64,000 nt of DNA, from positions 1 to 64,000 of the forward strand of contig JABCPU010000016.1 of the NCBI GenBank assembly GCA_016800925.1, given 5' to 3'. Under the pieces are notes generated by a model. The model was not told the DNA's origin, did not search any database, and saw only the letters and a list, made by a program, of their open reading frames with translations. Source of the stretch: Suillus spraguei (lineage: Eukaryota > Basidiomycota > Agaricomycetes > Boletales > Suillaceae). This document shows, piece after piece, positions 10,899-21,956 of the stretch (positions are counted from its first letter, which is position 1; each line of letters opens with the position of its first letter). Made by a program: the position numbers and the translations under genes.

Positions 10899-12090
10899 AT
10901 GCCTAAAGCTCAGAAAACTGCATATTATGCTGTGCGCAAAGGACGTGCGTCGGGGATTTACCCGACATGGTTAGTAAATCATACAGTATGCTCATCTTGT
11001 ACTCAACTTCCTTCTTGAAGGGCAGAATGCGAGGCCCAAGTAAAAAACTTCCATGGTGCTGTCTACAAGAAGCTCACCACCGAGACGGAAGCCCTTGCAT
11101 TTATGACTTCAGAATCGCATCTCGGCCCGCTTCCTTCAAGACTGTCCTCAGCTGCAGTAACGCCTGCTGCTATAAGTCCGCCACGGAGCGTGGTGGCAAC
11201 ATCGTCGTCATTCCGCCCTTCAGCTGCTGTCGTTGCGAATATCGAAGAAGAGTCTGGGTATGATGTCGTCTATTCTGACGGTGCTTGTAAAGGAAATGGA
11301 CAATTTGGTTCGGTTGCGGGTGTGGGTGTGTGGTGGGGTTGGAACGATCCCAGGCGAGAAATATCATCTGAGCGATGACACATGACACTCATCAATACTT
11401 CAGAAACATCGCTGAGCGATGTCCTGGAGATCAAACAAATAATAGGGCGGAACTTATTGCGAGTTGTACTCCGTATGTTCGATGATATACTTTGCTTACT
11501 CTCGCCCATTTTGCAGGCAATTGTTCGGGCGTTGGAGACTGCACCATTCTCCCAGCGTCCGCTCATGATCAAAACAGATTCAAAGTATTCAATACAATGT
11601 ACGACTCATTGACCTATGTGTTGGATTCCTCTCATCATGTTGCAGGCTTTGAATCCTGGTTTCCAAAGTGGAGTGCAAATGGCTTCCGAACGGCCAACGG
11701 CCAATCCGTCAAGAACGCTGAACTTATCAAGTACTTGGCGGCATTGCTATATGCCCGAGAAAGGGCAGGACTAAAAGTCGTGTTCAAGCATGTTAGAGGT
11801 CACGTTGGAATCGAGGGAAACGAGTGCGCTGACCGATTGGCTAACGATGGTGCTCTAAAACCAGAGTTGCCAGAGCGGAATTGGGAGCAGCTGATTCGTG
11901 ACTTGGAAAAGAAGCCAACAACATCGAAGACGACACCTGAGGAATCTAGACCCAAACCAGGGGTCCTCAGTCAAGCAGAATTAGATGTCAGTAACCACGC
12001 TTTCATTCGAGTTGTGCTTATGAACAATAACTTGTTCAGGCTTATGCAAGTTGCCTTCTTGAGACGGATGACTTGGAATCAGATATTTAG
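10899..12090 (+). CDS. RNH1: Ribonuclease H1
   Basis: Six exons: 10899-10969, 11021-11353, 11404-11458, 11517-11598, 11646-11986 and 12040-12090, giving 310 residues in one frame. The N-terminus is the hybrid-binding domain (YYAVRKGR...GIYPTW, then AECEAQVKNF...GAVYKK). After a Ser/Pro linker comes the catalytic domain with all four acidic residues in context: VVYSDGACKGNG, NNRAELIA, IKTDSKYSI and GNECADRLAN. The enzyme cuts RNA in RNA-DNA hybrids in nucleus or mitochondria. Two introns (11354-11403 and 11459-11516) start with GC, not GT; only these joins give DPRNIAER and AELIAIVRALE. The last intron (11987-12039) restores the end AYASCLLETDDLESDI. Confidence 0.95.
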
Positions 12091-12161
12091 GCTGACCCTC
12101 TCCGTGGTATCTCGGGAGTGTCTTTTACCCGTGACATGGCTATCGACTATCGCCTGACCGT

Positions 12162-12183
12162 CATCTATCTATCTATCTATTCT
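12162..12183. repeat. (ATCT)n microsatellite
   Basis: About five ATCT units followed by a doubled TCTATAAAGT, just past the RNase H1 stop codon. Confidence 0.8.
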
Positions 12184-12353
12184 ATAAAGTTCTATAAAGT
12201 AAGGGGGGTGGGAACGTGTGGCGTGCTCGCGTGGAACCTATGGTGCCCTCGCTTGAGACCTTTTTGGAAATATTGCGTGGTTTTTTCGAGCGCCGATTGA
12301 AATTTGCCACGGGTTGTCTGAAGCTGGGGGAGAACGAGATTCGGAGGCCCTGA

Positions 12354-12430
12354 GCCAAAAGGGAGTGTGAAGCCAAAAAGGGGTGCAAAGGAGTGCAAAG
12401 CCAAAAAGGAGGCCAAGCCAAAAAGGAGCA
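12354..12430. repeat. Short irregular repeats of GCCAAAAAGG
   Basis: GCCAAAAAGG or close variants occur four times with purine-rich spacers such as GTGCAAAGGA. Long minus-strand frames over it are products of the repeat and were not taken as genes. Confidence 0.6.
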
Positions 12431-12477
12431 AAGCACTCCTTTTTTGCTTTGCCTCCAGGGAGAGGGGAGAGGGGACT

Positions 12478-12583
12478 ATCATGTGACAACTCAATACTGT
12501 TACCCCTTGCCTATTCAAACTTGACACAAAATATTTATAGCTGCCAGTAAATAATTTTTAAAAATCAACATCAAATGCAATGC
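12478..12583 (+). repeat. Direct repeat, copy A
   Basis: It starts TCATGTGACAACTCAATACT (from 12479) and ends in an AT-rich stretch with AAATGCAATG. The same order recurs at 12748-12838 with short indels. The pair flanks a purine-rich patch and may be remains of an element or a segmental duplication. Confidence 0.7.
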
Positions 12584-12587
12584 ATGG

Positions 12588-12660
12588 GAGATCCAGGAGA
12601 TGAAGACAGGAGACAGGAGATGGGAGATCCAGACAGAAGATGGGAGATCCAGGAGATGGG
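12588..12660. repeat. Purine-rich GGAGATCCA / GACAGGAGA repeats
   Basis: GGGAGATCCA-type units occur three times between GACAGGAGA-like units, all purine-rich on the plus strand. Confidence 0.6.
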
Positions 12661-12747
12661 TTAAACAACAAATCTGCCAGGTTAAGTCACTGAGCCTCAG
12701 TGAATTGATCAAATGAGGATATTGGAAGACAGGAGACAGGACACTTG

Positions 12748-12838
12748 TCATGTGACAACTCAATACTGTTGCCCCTATCAAAACTTGAGGTTAATAGCTT
12801 GCAGTAAATGATTTAAAAAAATCAAAATCAAATGCAAT
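12748..12838 (+). repeat. Direct repeat, copy B
   Basis: The second copy of the unit at 12478-12583, with the same order of motifs and a shorter middle. Confidence 0.7.
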
Positions 12839-13358
12839 GACATGAGGATGAGATCCGGGCAATAAACTCACAAAGATGGTGATCAGTGGTACTTTTACTT
12901 CTGTCAAAATATTGATTGAAGTTATGATTTATTTCAAAACCTATTATCATTATTAAACATAATTATTAGGATGAAGCCTTGGCCAGGAAGCAAAAGGAGT
13001 GCTTCACACTCCTGTGCTGAAGGCACAACGAGTGAGGGGCTCGTTACTAGTTAATACATGTTACACGTGTACAGTCCCATGCAGCTATTGGTCTATGAAT
13101 AAATCTATCCGGCTCGAGGATGTTGTTCGCTACGGTACACACTTTCCGAGAGCCAATGCCGGCTCTTGGAATTCGAATTCATTGAACCAGACTGCAATAT
13201 TTTTGACACGCTGTGACCATTATGATGTGATGTATTACCGTGACCCTGTCTTACGACGAGCTCTTATATTCTCATCCATAGTTTTCAACTGTCGCGCATC
13301 TAGAAAGACTCGATCACCTTGTTCCAAAAGACTTTGCAGTCTCAGATTCTCTATTCAA
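12839..13358. other. Upstream region of the NRAMP gene
   Basis: AT-rich to about 12970, then more balanced. The reading frame of NRAMP exon 1 is open back to about 12999, but the first ATG in it is at 13359. No other gene is seen. Confidence 0.45.
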
Positions 13359-15514
13359 ATGTCCACCTCTTCAAATCAGGCTGACCCTGATATTCAACTT
13401 ACTGGCAAATCCACGACTACTAAAAGGCACTGGATAGATTGTCTACAACATGCAGGATGGAAAGTATTTCATCACGCACAGAAACATACAGGCGTAGGGA
13501 TCGTATGTTCGGTCGCATACTTTGATCCGTAAGTCATCTGTCTGGGATGGTAACCGGCACGATCTCACTCTGAAGCCGGACCAAAGTGGGAACTGGGGAG
13601 TCGACCTTCAGGCAGGGTCTCAATACGGGTATAAGCTCCTCTTCATCGTACTTTTGTCAGGTTTATTCGCTGCGTTTCTTCAAGTGAGTCAGGTGTTTGA
13701 AGTAGTGACAATCCGAATGACTTACTGTAATTTTCATAGGTTCTTGCCTGTCGCCTTGGGGTGGTCACCGGCCTTGGTAAATATTTCTCCCTGTCGGTTT
13801 TCCTGGAACATCAAAATATGTTTGTTGACTCGCCATTTTTAGACCTCGCATCCCATTGCCGCATGCTCTTCCACGATCGACCACGTCATAAAAAACTTTG
13901 GCGATGGGCAATCCTTTACCCACTTTATGTGCTCTCAGAACTGGCCATCGTCTGCACCGATCTTGCTGAGCTTCTTGGCTCTGCAATAGCACTCAATCTT
14001 CTTTTTCCGGCGCTTCCACTCTGGGGTGGTGTTCTGGTAACAGGTGCCGATGTTTTATTAATACTTGCCCTCGGCAACCCTCTCCATAGTAGGCCAGCGA
14101 AGGTATTTGAGTGGATTATCACTGCACTTGTAAGCCCTCAACCACCCGTGTGCCTCATTTGGTTCAATGAGTCGAGTCTAGGTGCTTGCTGTGCTCATTT
14201 GCATGGCTGTGATTATCGCGAGGATCAGTGTCGCCTGGGGTCAAGCCTTCGATGGGTTCGTTCCTTCTCGGGAAATTTTTAGCAGTGGCGCTCTCTATAC
14301 ATGTAAGTTATAAAATGCAAGAATTTGAACGAGAGCTGATTTAGCTTTATCACAGCTGTCGGAATCCTTGGTGCTACTGTCATGCCCCATAGTCTATTCT
14401 TGGGTTCACATCTTGCAACTCAAGATAGGCTATCCACGGAATCGCTTTCCCCAGTTAAATCGCTTTCTGACAAAGCTCGAGAACTGGAACCGAGAGGGGT
14501 CACATCAAGGCGCGAGCGTTTACAATACCTAGGACAAGCGATCTGGCGAAAGTTCCAATCCTTGTTTGTAGTATCTCGCGCTGAGTTAGAAGCGTTGAAA
14601 GCTCGTCCGAAGTTTCATGAACATAGAGAAAATAATTCCTTAAAGTTTGTGCAATCCCATCTGTACCACGGCATGGTCGATATGGTAGTAAGTCTGCTAG
14701 GCTTCGCTGTCATCATCAATGCCCTGTAAGCTTCAAACACTTCTTGCTACCATCGAAGCTGACAACTCCTTCGAAGTATACTAATCCTCGCCAGTGCCGT
14801 CTTCTATTACGGATCAGGGGCGTATGGATCTGAATCTCCAGCTACCTTATTCGATGCCCACACTCTTATAAGCAACACGATTGGCCAAGGTATGTGACAT
14901 CCTTTGGGTCCTATAAGCTTCTCAAATCCTTGGAAATAGCTGCCGCGTTACTCTTTGCGCTTGCTTTACTTGCGTCGGGCCAAAGTGCTTCTATTGTCGC
15001 CACTGTAGCAGGGCAAAGTGTCTCGGAAGGATTCCTGAATTGGAAAGTTTCGGTCAGTTCTATCCTTTGTTCCGATGAGAATCATCACTCACTGATACGA
15101 CAGCCTGTTGTACGGCGCCTTCTGACGCGCCTGCTGGGACTGATACCTTCTATGACCGTTGCCATTGTTGTTGGACCAAACGGTATCAACTTCTTGCTTG
15201 TTGCAAGTCAGGTTATCTTGTCGGTAATCCTCCCATTCATTATATTCCCGTTGCTATACCTCACCTCATCGTCGCGCATCATGCGAGTACAAAAACCGGC
15301 TCCAGAACACACAGACATCACTACTGGCGTGGAAGCTCACTCTCTGCCTGCTATTACATCACATGATAATGACCCAGAGATAATTCAGACTCAGGACTTC
15401 GTGGACTTCAGCAGCGGGAAGACCATGACGTCGCTCGGGTGGTTGATATGGCTGGTGATTGTGGCAGCTAATGTCTACGTGATTGTAACTCTAGGCATGG
15501 GACAAGATAGCTGA
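13359..15514 (+). CDS. NRAMP-family divalent metal (Mn/Fe) transporter
   Basis: Nine exons: 13359-13528, 13587-13683, 13740-13776, 13843-14129, 14182-14302, 14356-14725, 14795-14889, 14940-15052 and 15104-15514, totalling 566 residues. The first join gives AYFDPGNWGVDLQAGS, with the DPGN metal-binding motif of TM1 at residues 56-59. TM6 carries the second signature, GATVMPH, with MPH at 247-249. About ten or more hydrophobic segments are visible, and a polar loop at the Lys/Glu-rich part of exon 6. Family members use a proton gradient to move Mn2+, Fe2+ or related ions across plasma, vacuolar or Golgi membranes (yeast Smf1-3). Which Smf type cannot be told. A decayed copy lies 5 kb upstream, with RNase H1 between. 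Confidence 0.95.
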
Positions 15515-16049
15515 GCTCAGTCACAGACCAAGTATTTGCTTCATTCATCATGTGTGCATGGCGAGATGTGTTTCTGTACATATCTAGTTGTGCACCTCCA
15601 AACTTTCAGCCTCATGTGTATTCTGTATATTAGCAGTTACGCACACTTCCCTACGTCAATTAGACAAGACTCATCCTGTGGGTTGGTGTAGATTTTATCA
15701 TATCGTAGCGATACACATTGTACAGTTCCAATTCCCGACTGCATAGAGCGAGAAGATACATGCTATGTTGACAATCGTCTTCACAAGGCTTAAAGATGAA
15801 CATCTCGTCGTAGATCACAAAAGGCCAGACCACCGCGCTATACTTCCAAGGCTTCTATCGACCTCCGAACACCTTGTGTGACTCGCGACTGTTTGAAAAA
15901 ATGAAGAAAACAGATGATGGAAAAACATAGTACTAATTTGTTCCTGCGAAGCATAAACCATGCAATGACTTCGAGAGAACTCAGTAATTATTAATGCTGC
16001 AACAACAATTTGCACGGGGGCTAAGACTAGTTAAGATGAACCTCTAAGG
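15515..16049. other. 3' flank of NRAMP; no gene seen
   Basis: Probable 3' untranslated region and spacer up to the tRNA-like array. No coding exon was recognised. Confidence 0.4.
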
Positions 16050-16690
16050 AAACCATCCATGAGCGAATGCCAAGGTATGTTCTGAATTCTGATAGAAAAA
16101 AACAATGTGATCGGCAGGTTTCGAACCTACAGAGTTCAAGAGAAACATAAAGTCCTCAGCAGGTTTCGAACCTGCACATTCGAAGAGGAACAGATTCAAT
16201 TGAATCAGTTGTGGGCTTGGCAACCACCTGTCCAAGATCAGTTACGGTAAACTTCTGAAGAACCCATTCATGAGCGAATATTAACGTGTGTTCCGATAGA
16301 AAAAACCTTGTCATCGGCGGGTTTCGAACCTGCACAGTCCAAGAGAAACAGATTTTGATTCTATTGTAGCAACCACCTGGCTAATACCAGTTACGGTGAA
16401 CATCTAAAAAAACCATCCATGAGTGAATATCAAGGTGCGTCCCGATAGGAAAAAACCGCGTTGTCGGCAGGTTTCGAACCCGCATAGTGCAAGAGAAACA
16501 GATTTTGATTCTGTTATAGAAAGCGCTTGGCTAAGATCCGTTACGGTGAACTTCTCAAGAAACCATCATGAATGAATGTCAAAGTATGTCCGAAAAAAAA
16601 AAACTGTAGTTCAGCAGGTTTTGAACCTGCGTAGTCCAAGAGAAACAGATTTTTATTCCGTTGTGGTAACCACACTGGCCAGGCTATTTT
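16050..16690 (-). repeat. Tandem array of tRNA-Leu(CAA)-like units with Pol III-type boxes
   Basis: At least four head-to-tail units read on the minus strand. Each has an A-box-like TAGCCAGGTGG (or TTAGCCAAGCGC), an anticodon arm CAGA-ATCAAAA-TCTG in the clearest units (anticodon CAA, leucine), a long variable region, a T arm with B-box GGTTCGAAACC, then a T-run. B boxes lie at 16117-16127, 16162-16172, 16320-16330, 16470-16480 and 16617-16627. Spacing of the last four is 158, 150 and 147 bp; the first unit has its T arm doubled 45 bp apart. Acceptor stems are mostly decayed, though the first unit still has five pairs. These are tRNA-derived repeats, possibly SINE-like, and not functional tRNA genes. 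Confidence 0.8.
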
Positions 16691-17525
16691 TACTCTTCCG
16701 CTTGACGAGACTTTCTAAGTTGAAAACTTAGTATTGATTGACACGACATGGAAAATAAAGTTTGAGTCTGAACGTCTACGAGACAATAAAACTGCCCCGA
16801 CGAGGGACGAAGACGGAGATAATTCTAATTCACCATCATCAGCAGGTTCAATATGATTGGCATTACCACTAAGTATACATGAAATTTCTAGATACACAGA
16901 AGGAAAGCATCAGATATTAAAAAGCGAGGACAATGAGACGCTGTCACCACCTTGAAGGCCAGACGTAGAGGATTGGAGACGGGAATCTCGCCTTCTCACA
17001 AAATGGTGGCCACGCAGCAATCCAGTTCATCCTAAACACGACATTGAGACTACACACGACCTCGAACTCGACATCGGTGGTGAGCGCACGGCAATGAATC
17101 ACTGAGGCCATGGGAATTTCAGAGAAACGCAAACTTGGGCCCAAATGGCGGAGCGAACGAGCAATCGAAGAAGAGACGAGAGAAGAAGATCGAGAGCAAC
17201 AGACACAGGAAGACGGCTGATTTGAATGAGGTCCCAGTGGTATGACCCACTCCCTTATGGTAGCGGGAATAAATCTACATGACACATTAGAATGGTCGCA
17301 CAGGGTGTTCGGAGGCCAATGGAAGCACTTACCTCACTAGGAAGGTTCTGAGAAGTGGAAGCCTTGGAAGCAGAGCACGGTGGTCTAGCTTTCCATAGTG
17401 GACAGGCATCGTCTTGCGACCACCACAAATAAGAACCAGATGTTAAATCGAAAAAAATACTGCTATCGACGAGTTTCGAATAAAAATGGTCACCCACGCT
17501 TGGATATGCTGAGTTTCAACTTGAG
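16691..17525. other. Insert between tRNA-like units; no gene recognised
   Basis: This separates the array from a fifth unit. Minus-strand frames at 16944-17285 and 17255-17497 could be spliced into a hydrophobic peptide but match nothing known. A partial T-arm-like GAGTTTCGAATA near 17469 suggests the array once reached here. Confidence 0.4.
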
Positions 17526-17695
17526 ATAGACCTTTGGAAAGAACTATCATGAGTGAATGTTAAAGCTGCGATAAGAAGGAAGTGCAGTAACAGGAAAAAA
17601 CCTGTTCCAGGCAGGTGCCGAATCTGCACCGTTCAAAAAGGAACAGACTTTGAATCTGTATGATACCCGGATAGCTATTACTGCATGAAGATAGG
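17526..17695 (-). repeat. Isolated tRNA-Leu-like unit
   Basis: Same order as the array units on the minus strand: A-box-like region, CAGA-TTCAAAG-TCTG arm (CAA anticodon), degenerate T arm near 17611-17627 and a T-run (A-run at about 17594-17599 on the plus strand). The spacer phrase ATCATGAGTGAATG is shared with the array. Confidence 0.7.
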
Positions 17696-18699
17696 CATAC
17701 CCATCTGTGAACATATGCTGACTGACCAAAAAAAGTCACTAGACTCCATGTGAGATAGCCCCATTATGGCAGTGGCAGTGTACCACTGCTTCGACAGCAA
17801 AAGCGATAGAAGCGACCTTAGGTTCCGTCAGCCTCTCGTATATTGTAAACAGTAAACATACTAGGTAACGGAAAATAATACAGAAAGTTTACGGTAGTAA
17901 GGAAACTTTGGTAAGTAACTAGGAGATGTCCTTCAAATTATGTAACTCACTTCCAACACTGCAGCAGTGAGTCAGTGACTACATGCATTATATTTGTCTA
18001 GCTTCATCAGGCTGGCACCCTCGTGATATGGTCCAATTGCGTCCTTCGCAAAGTAGCTGGCCAACGTTCCATGAGTGCAACTAAAAGGAACGCCTCTTCA
18101 TTCAAATCGGTAACTCTCAGTCCATTTGTGCTGCATTCTACTTACCGGGCTAACCATCTTGTGGTTGCAACGAAATCTCCACTGCAAACGGCACCCTAGT
18201 AGGATGGGTCGATGCTCTGAAAATCGGTGAGTTTCAAAATAACACTGCGATCTATGGTAGCGTACCTCACAAAGGCTGTGAAGGCGTAATGCGTATGGAA
18301 AGTCACGGTCCCAGCGTAGGTGACAATCGAGGACCCAGACCTGCATTCAGGATATCAGTACGAGCCTTTTGACATATTAATACCTGAGTTTACCCAGCGG
18401 TTGAAGAGTAACACTCAGTTTGTACTTGAATGCACTACTTTAGAGTGTCATACCCAGGAACCAGGAACATCATAGAGCTCAGGAACAAATACGTATACCC
18501 ATCTCCGGCGCTCGGTTCGTCGCCAGCACCGCTGAGCACAGAGGAACGATAGTCTGCATGTACACAACATAACACGTATCTATACGACAAATGCAACAAG
18601 GAAAAATCGACCTGAAAGAAATAAATGACGCAGAAAAATAGTAGCGTAAGCACAAGAACAGACAAGCAATATAGTTCAACAAGTTATCGTTGGCATAAG
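17696..18699. other. No gene recognised; 3' flank of the Mei2-like gene at right
   Basis: Short frames only. The right portion is probably the 3' untranslated region of the minus-strand RRM gene. Confidence 0.4.
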
Positions 18700-21618
18700 T
18701 TAAGACCTTTTCTGCGAAGCCTTGATGCCAAGTAGTCAGCATGAGTACACGTTAGGAATCGTATGGACTCACGAGGATCGCCATTAATTGTTGGTAGTTA
18801 GGGGTTCCTGGTTGGGGGGCACCGGGTGGCATGCTAGACATGGGAGGCGGCGACATCATGGACTGAGGTGGCGGGGGAGGTATTCCATATTGTGATTGTA
18901 TTTGTTGGGGGGCAGTGCCTTGACCCTGCTGACCCTGCGACTGTTGTAATAATGCGAGGATATTTGGAGGTAAGCCGGGCATTCCAGTGTGCATTTGCCC
19001 TGGCTGAGGAGTGGGTGTCTGAGAAGGCATCTGAGTATAGGGATTAGCGTTTGGGCCAGGCGGAGGAGGATAGGGCGCCGCGGGTTGCTGAACAGAGGGC
19101 GGTGTATAGTATGGGTTTTGATGTGGGGGTGGAGGGGGCATTCCAAGCGAGCTGGGGGGAGGTCCTGGTGCTGGCGGTCCCTGTTGCATCGCGGGAGGTG
19201 GCGCAGTACCATTCTGGGGTTGTTTCAGTGCTGCAAGCAGTTGTTGAACTTTGCGAGCCTGCTCCAACCGATCTCCTGTGCCCTGATGAACTGTGAGTAA
19301 TGTTCCACACTGGTAAAAGACAGGTGCGTACCGTTTGATTGACTGATGGCGGGGGTTGATGGTACTGAGTGGCCACTGGCGGGGCCTGGTTATATTGAGC
19401 GGCTGCTGGCGGGGGCTGATTATACTGAGTGGTCGCTGGTGGGGGCTGGTTGTACTGAGATATTGCTGGTGGAGACTGATTATACGCAGTGACGTTGGTC
19501 GGTTCGTTATACGAACCAGAACCCGAACCAAGCCCACTCGAAGGAGGGCCGCGGGAATCAAATCTGTCACCATAGCCACCCCGGCTACCGCCACCACCGC
19601 GCCCACCACCCCTGTAATCATCTTCAAAGCGCCCGCGATCACGATCCCTGCCAAAGTCATCACGCCGGTCCCAATCTTCGAATGAGCCACGACCTCGGCC
19701 ACCGCCGCCGCGACCCCTGCCGCGACCCCGGCCTCGAAATCCGCGCCCACTGTCATCCCAATCCCGGCCACCTTCAAATCTTTGCTCACGACTGGCATGC
19801 CATGTAAGCACAAATATGAACACTATATGAGACCGCATACCGCTGAGTAGGAGGACCAGATATCTCAGACTCTTCCCATGCATAGGTGATGTCCATGGTT
19901 CCATCTTGCAATCCTTGGTGACGAAGGCGATCGAATGCCTCGTCGCAAGCCTGAGGGCGGTGAATATAATATTACATTATTCCAACTTACAGTAAAACTG
20001 ACCCTGATATCATAGAATTCAACATAGCGTTGACTGTATAGGCTCGTTAGTAAACCAGGCAATTGTAGAGATATTGATATTCAACATACTCAGCACGATC
20101 ACCGACAGGCATGACTGACTTCACATCTCCGAACTGTTGAAATTTACGTCTGACTTCATTATCGTCGATAGTCTGTACAGAGTCCTTAAGTGTGACAATT
20201 AGGTTGCCCTGAAATTGCTGGACAAAATTCAATCGTCATTCGCGCAATGAGCATGATATTACTACCAACCTGATTTTTGTCACGGTCGCCACCTTGCTTT
20301 TGGTCATCGCGTGGAAGAGAATAATGAACATCGATCTAAGGAAAAACAACTCCATTCATGGTTATCACAGTGGGGTACGTCAAAACTTACGGGTCTTCCA
20401 CTTATTTCAGAACCCTGCAGACGATCCCTAGCACGCTCTGCTGCGCGAATATCATACTGAATCAAAGCCTTAGCGGTGGTACAGTGGGTTCCATTTAGAA
20501 CTTACGAAGGTCACAAAAACCATTCCCCGTGTTGCAATGAGATCGAAAAAGGTCTTGATATCTCCATGCTCTTCGAACGAACGACGAACGTCCTCACTAT
20601 TCGTCTCATACTACAAAAGTAGCTCAATATTAGTAAATCAAATCCGTACCAGAATACATGGAGCCGCATCCAACTCATTGACTCGCCTTAATGTTGCGTA
20701 TAAACAAAGTACGACAAGGACGCTCGCGTTGGATTCGCTCTTCAATTATTGAATCGTGGACTTTGTCATCCCGTTCTCGACGCACAGTTCGTCTCTGAGG
20801 TCGCATACCAAATCCACCTTCATCGTAGTTGCCGTCGGGACCGTCTGACAAAGAATCAGATACCAGTGAGATCAAGTCCTTGCAACGTGCCAGAAAACCA
20901 AGCTGAGGATAAGGCAGAACAAATAGACGTAGCGCAGCAAATTAGGAGAGGCGGAGAAGACTCCAACTCAGCCGAAACATATGAGCTCCCAATTGTGAAA
21001 TTCGGACGAGCACATTCCCTGGCGATCTCAGATTCCATCGTCTGTAGTTTTTCTTCCGACTTCACTGCTCTCGCTAAAAAATAGCTTAAGCTCGCGAGTG
21101 CGTCTTAATGGCTGAGATGCCTCCATGAAAGTTTCGCCGTTGGCAACATGAGCCTGTCAATTTTTCGTCGCTAACAATCCCATGCGAAGCTGCGCCACCA
21201 AAGTTCTGCCTGTATTCGCGCATTTTTCAGTCTTAGCTTCAAGCGCACCTTCATAGTTACCATAGCCCTGGGCGTAACCATCTGACTGGGTTTGGGCATT
21301 GAACTGAGCGGAGGGTATTCCACTATAATTACCACTGCCGTTCTGGTAGAAAGGATCTTGCGAGCCAGAGTCGTAATTATTGTAGAGGCCTATATCGCCT
21401 TGAGGCGGCCCCTGATCATATGCGTTGGAGACACCGCCATCGTAATTGCCAAAGTGACCACCTGGTCCACTTTGGCCGCCTCGGCCACGGCCGAATCCTC
21501 TTCCACGAGGCGCCCCACCTCTGTGATGGTAAGATCTATCCGGCCCAGGCCCTGGTGGGCCGCCCCTTCTGTTGGCAGAATTCTCGTAAACTGCTCCATA
21601 GGGATGATGACGGTTCAT
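18700..21618 (-). CDS. Mei2-like RNA-binding protein with two RRMs
   Basis: ATG at 21618. The N-terminus is RGG-rich. RRM1 runs CRTLFIRNIK/YETNSEDVRRSFEEHGDI to RGMVFVTF/YDIRAAERA; RRM2 starts NQGNLIVTL and runs to RYVEFYDIRACDEAFDRL. This paired arrangement is typical of Mei2-like proteins. An Arg/Gly stretch, YNQPPP-type repeats and a Gln/Pro-rich tail follow. Introns seen: 21074-21147, 20611-20686 (starts GC), 19283-19331 and others between the RRMs. The join between about 20845 and 21040 is unresolved. The N-terminal exon has a frame break at the A run (T run 21223-21227). The stop is at 18700 if intron 18712-18772 is removed, otherwise at 18752. The third, C-terminal RRM of true Mei2 was not seen. 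Confidence 0.85.
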
Positions 21619-21956
21619 TTTTTTTACTGAGGGTCGAGGGTGAGGCGAGCTGATATGTGAACGCTTAAAGATCCGGTGGAACACGTGTACGTGGAAGGAA
21701 GAGAAAAACTGCTGAAGAATAACTCTGAATAAACTTCTGAAAGTATCGAGTCAACTCAAAAGGAATACGCTGAAAGCGAAAACCAACAGAGGAGCTGTCT
21801 GATGATGATGGTGGTTTAGGTCAAAGCCGTTGTCAACGTCTAACAAAATTTTCCGCTATAGGTGAGAAAATACACGTAATCACATTCTCCAAATGCGGAT
21901 CCTCGACATTCACTGCAAAGTCGCTTGTGCTACTTACTCTGTGTAACCCCTCCACG
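21619..21956. promoter_or_regulatory. Divergent promoter: Mei2-like gene (-) and Rab5 (+)
   Basis: The two start codons point away from each other across 338 bp. No TATA box was identified. Both genes probably draw regulatory sites from this gap. Confidence 0.5.

Noticed and set aside
12182..12527. Overlapping minus-strand open frames of 83-111 codons
   Set aside because: They are read-throughs of the GCCAAAAAGG-type repeats, in several frames at once, with no family motif.
16050..16690. Functional tRNA-Leu genes
   Set aside because: Acceptor stems do not pair in most units, T arms vary and one unit has two, so they are tRNA-derived repeats.
16050..16690. CRISPR-like array
   Set aside because: The repeated units carry tRNA promoter boxes and vary along their length; there are no short identical repeats with unique spacers, and the genome is eukaryotic.
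16944..17497. Two minus-strand frames that could be spliced into a hydrophobic peptide
   Set aside because: The join is possible at GTAAGT...TGTAG, but the product matches no family and has no clear start.
18752..19813. 353-codon minus-strand frame taken as one protein
   Set aside because: Only its second half (after GGCACAGG) is in the frame of the Mei2-like tail; the first half is an out-of-frame reading of the RGG exon across intron 19283-19331.
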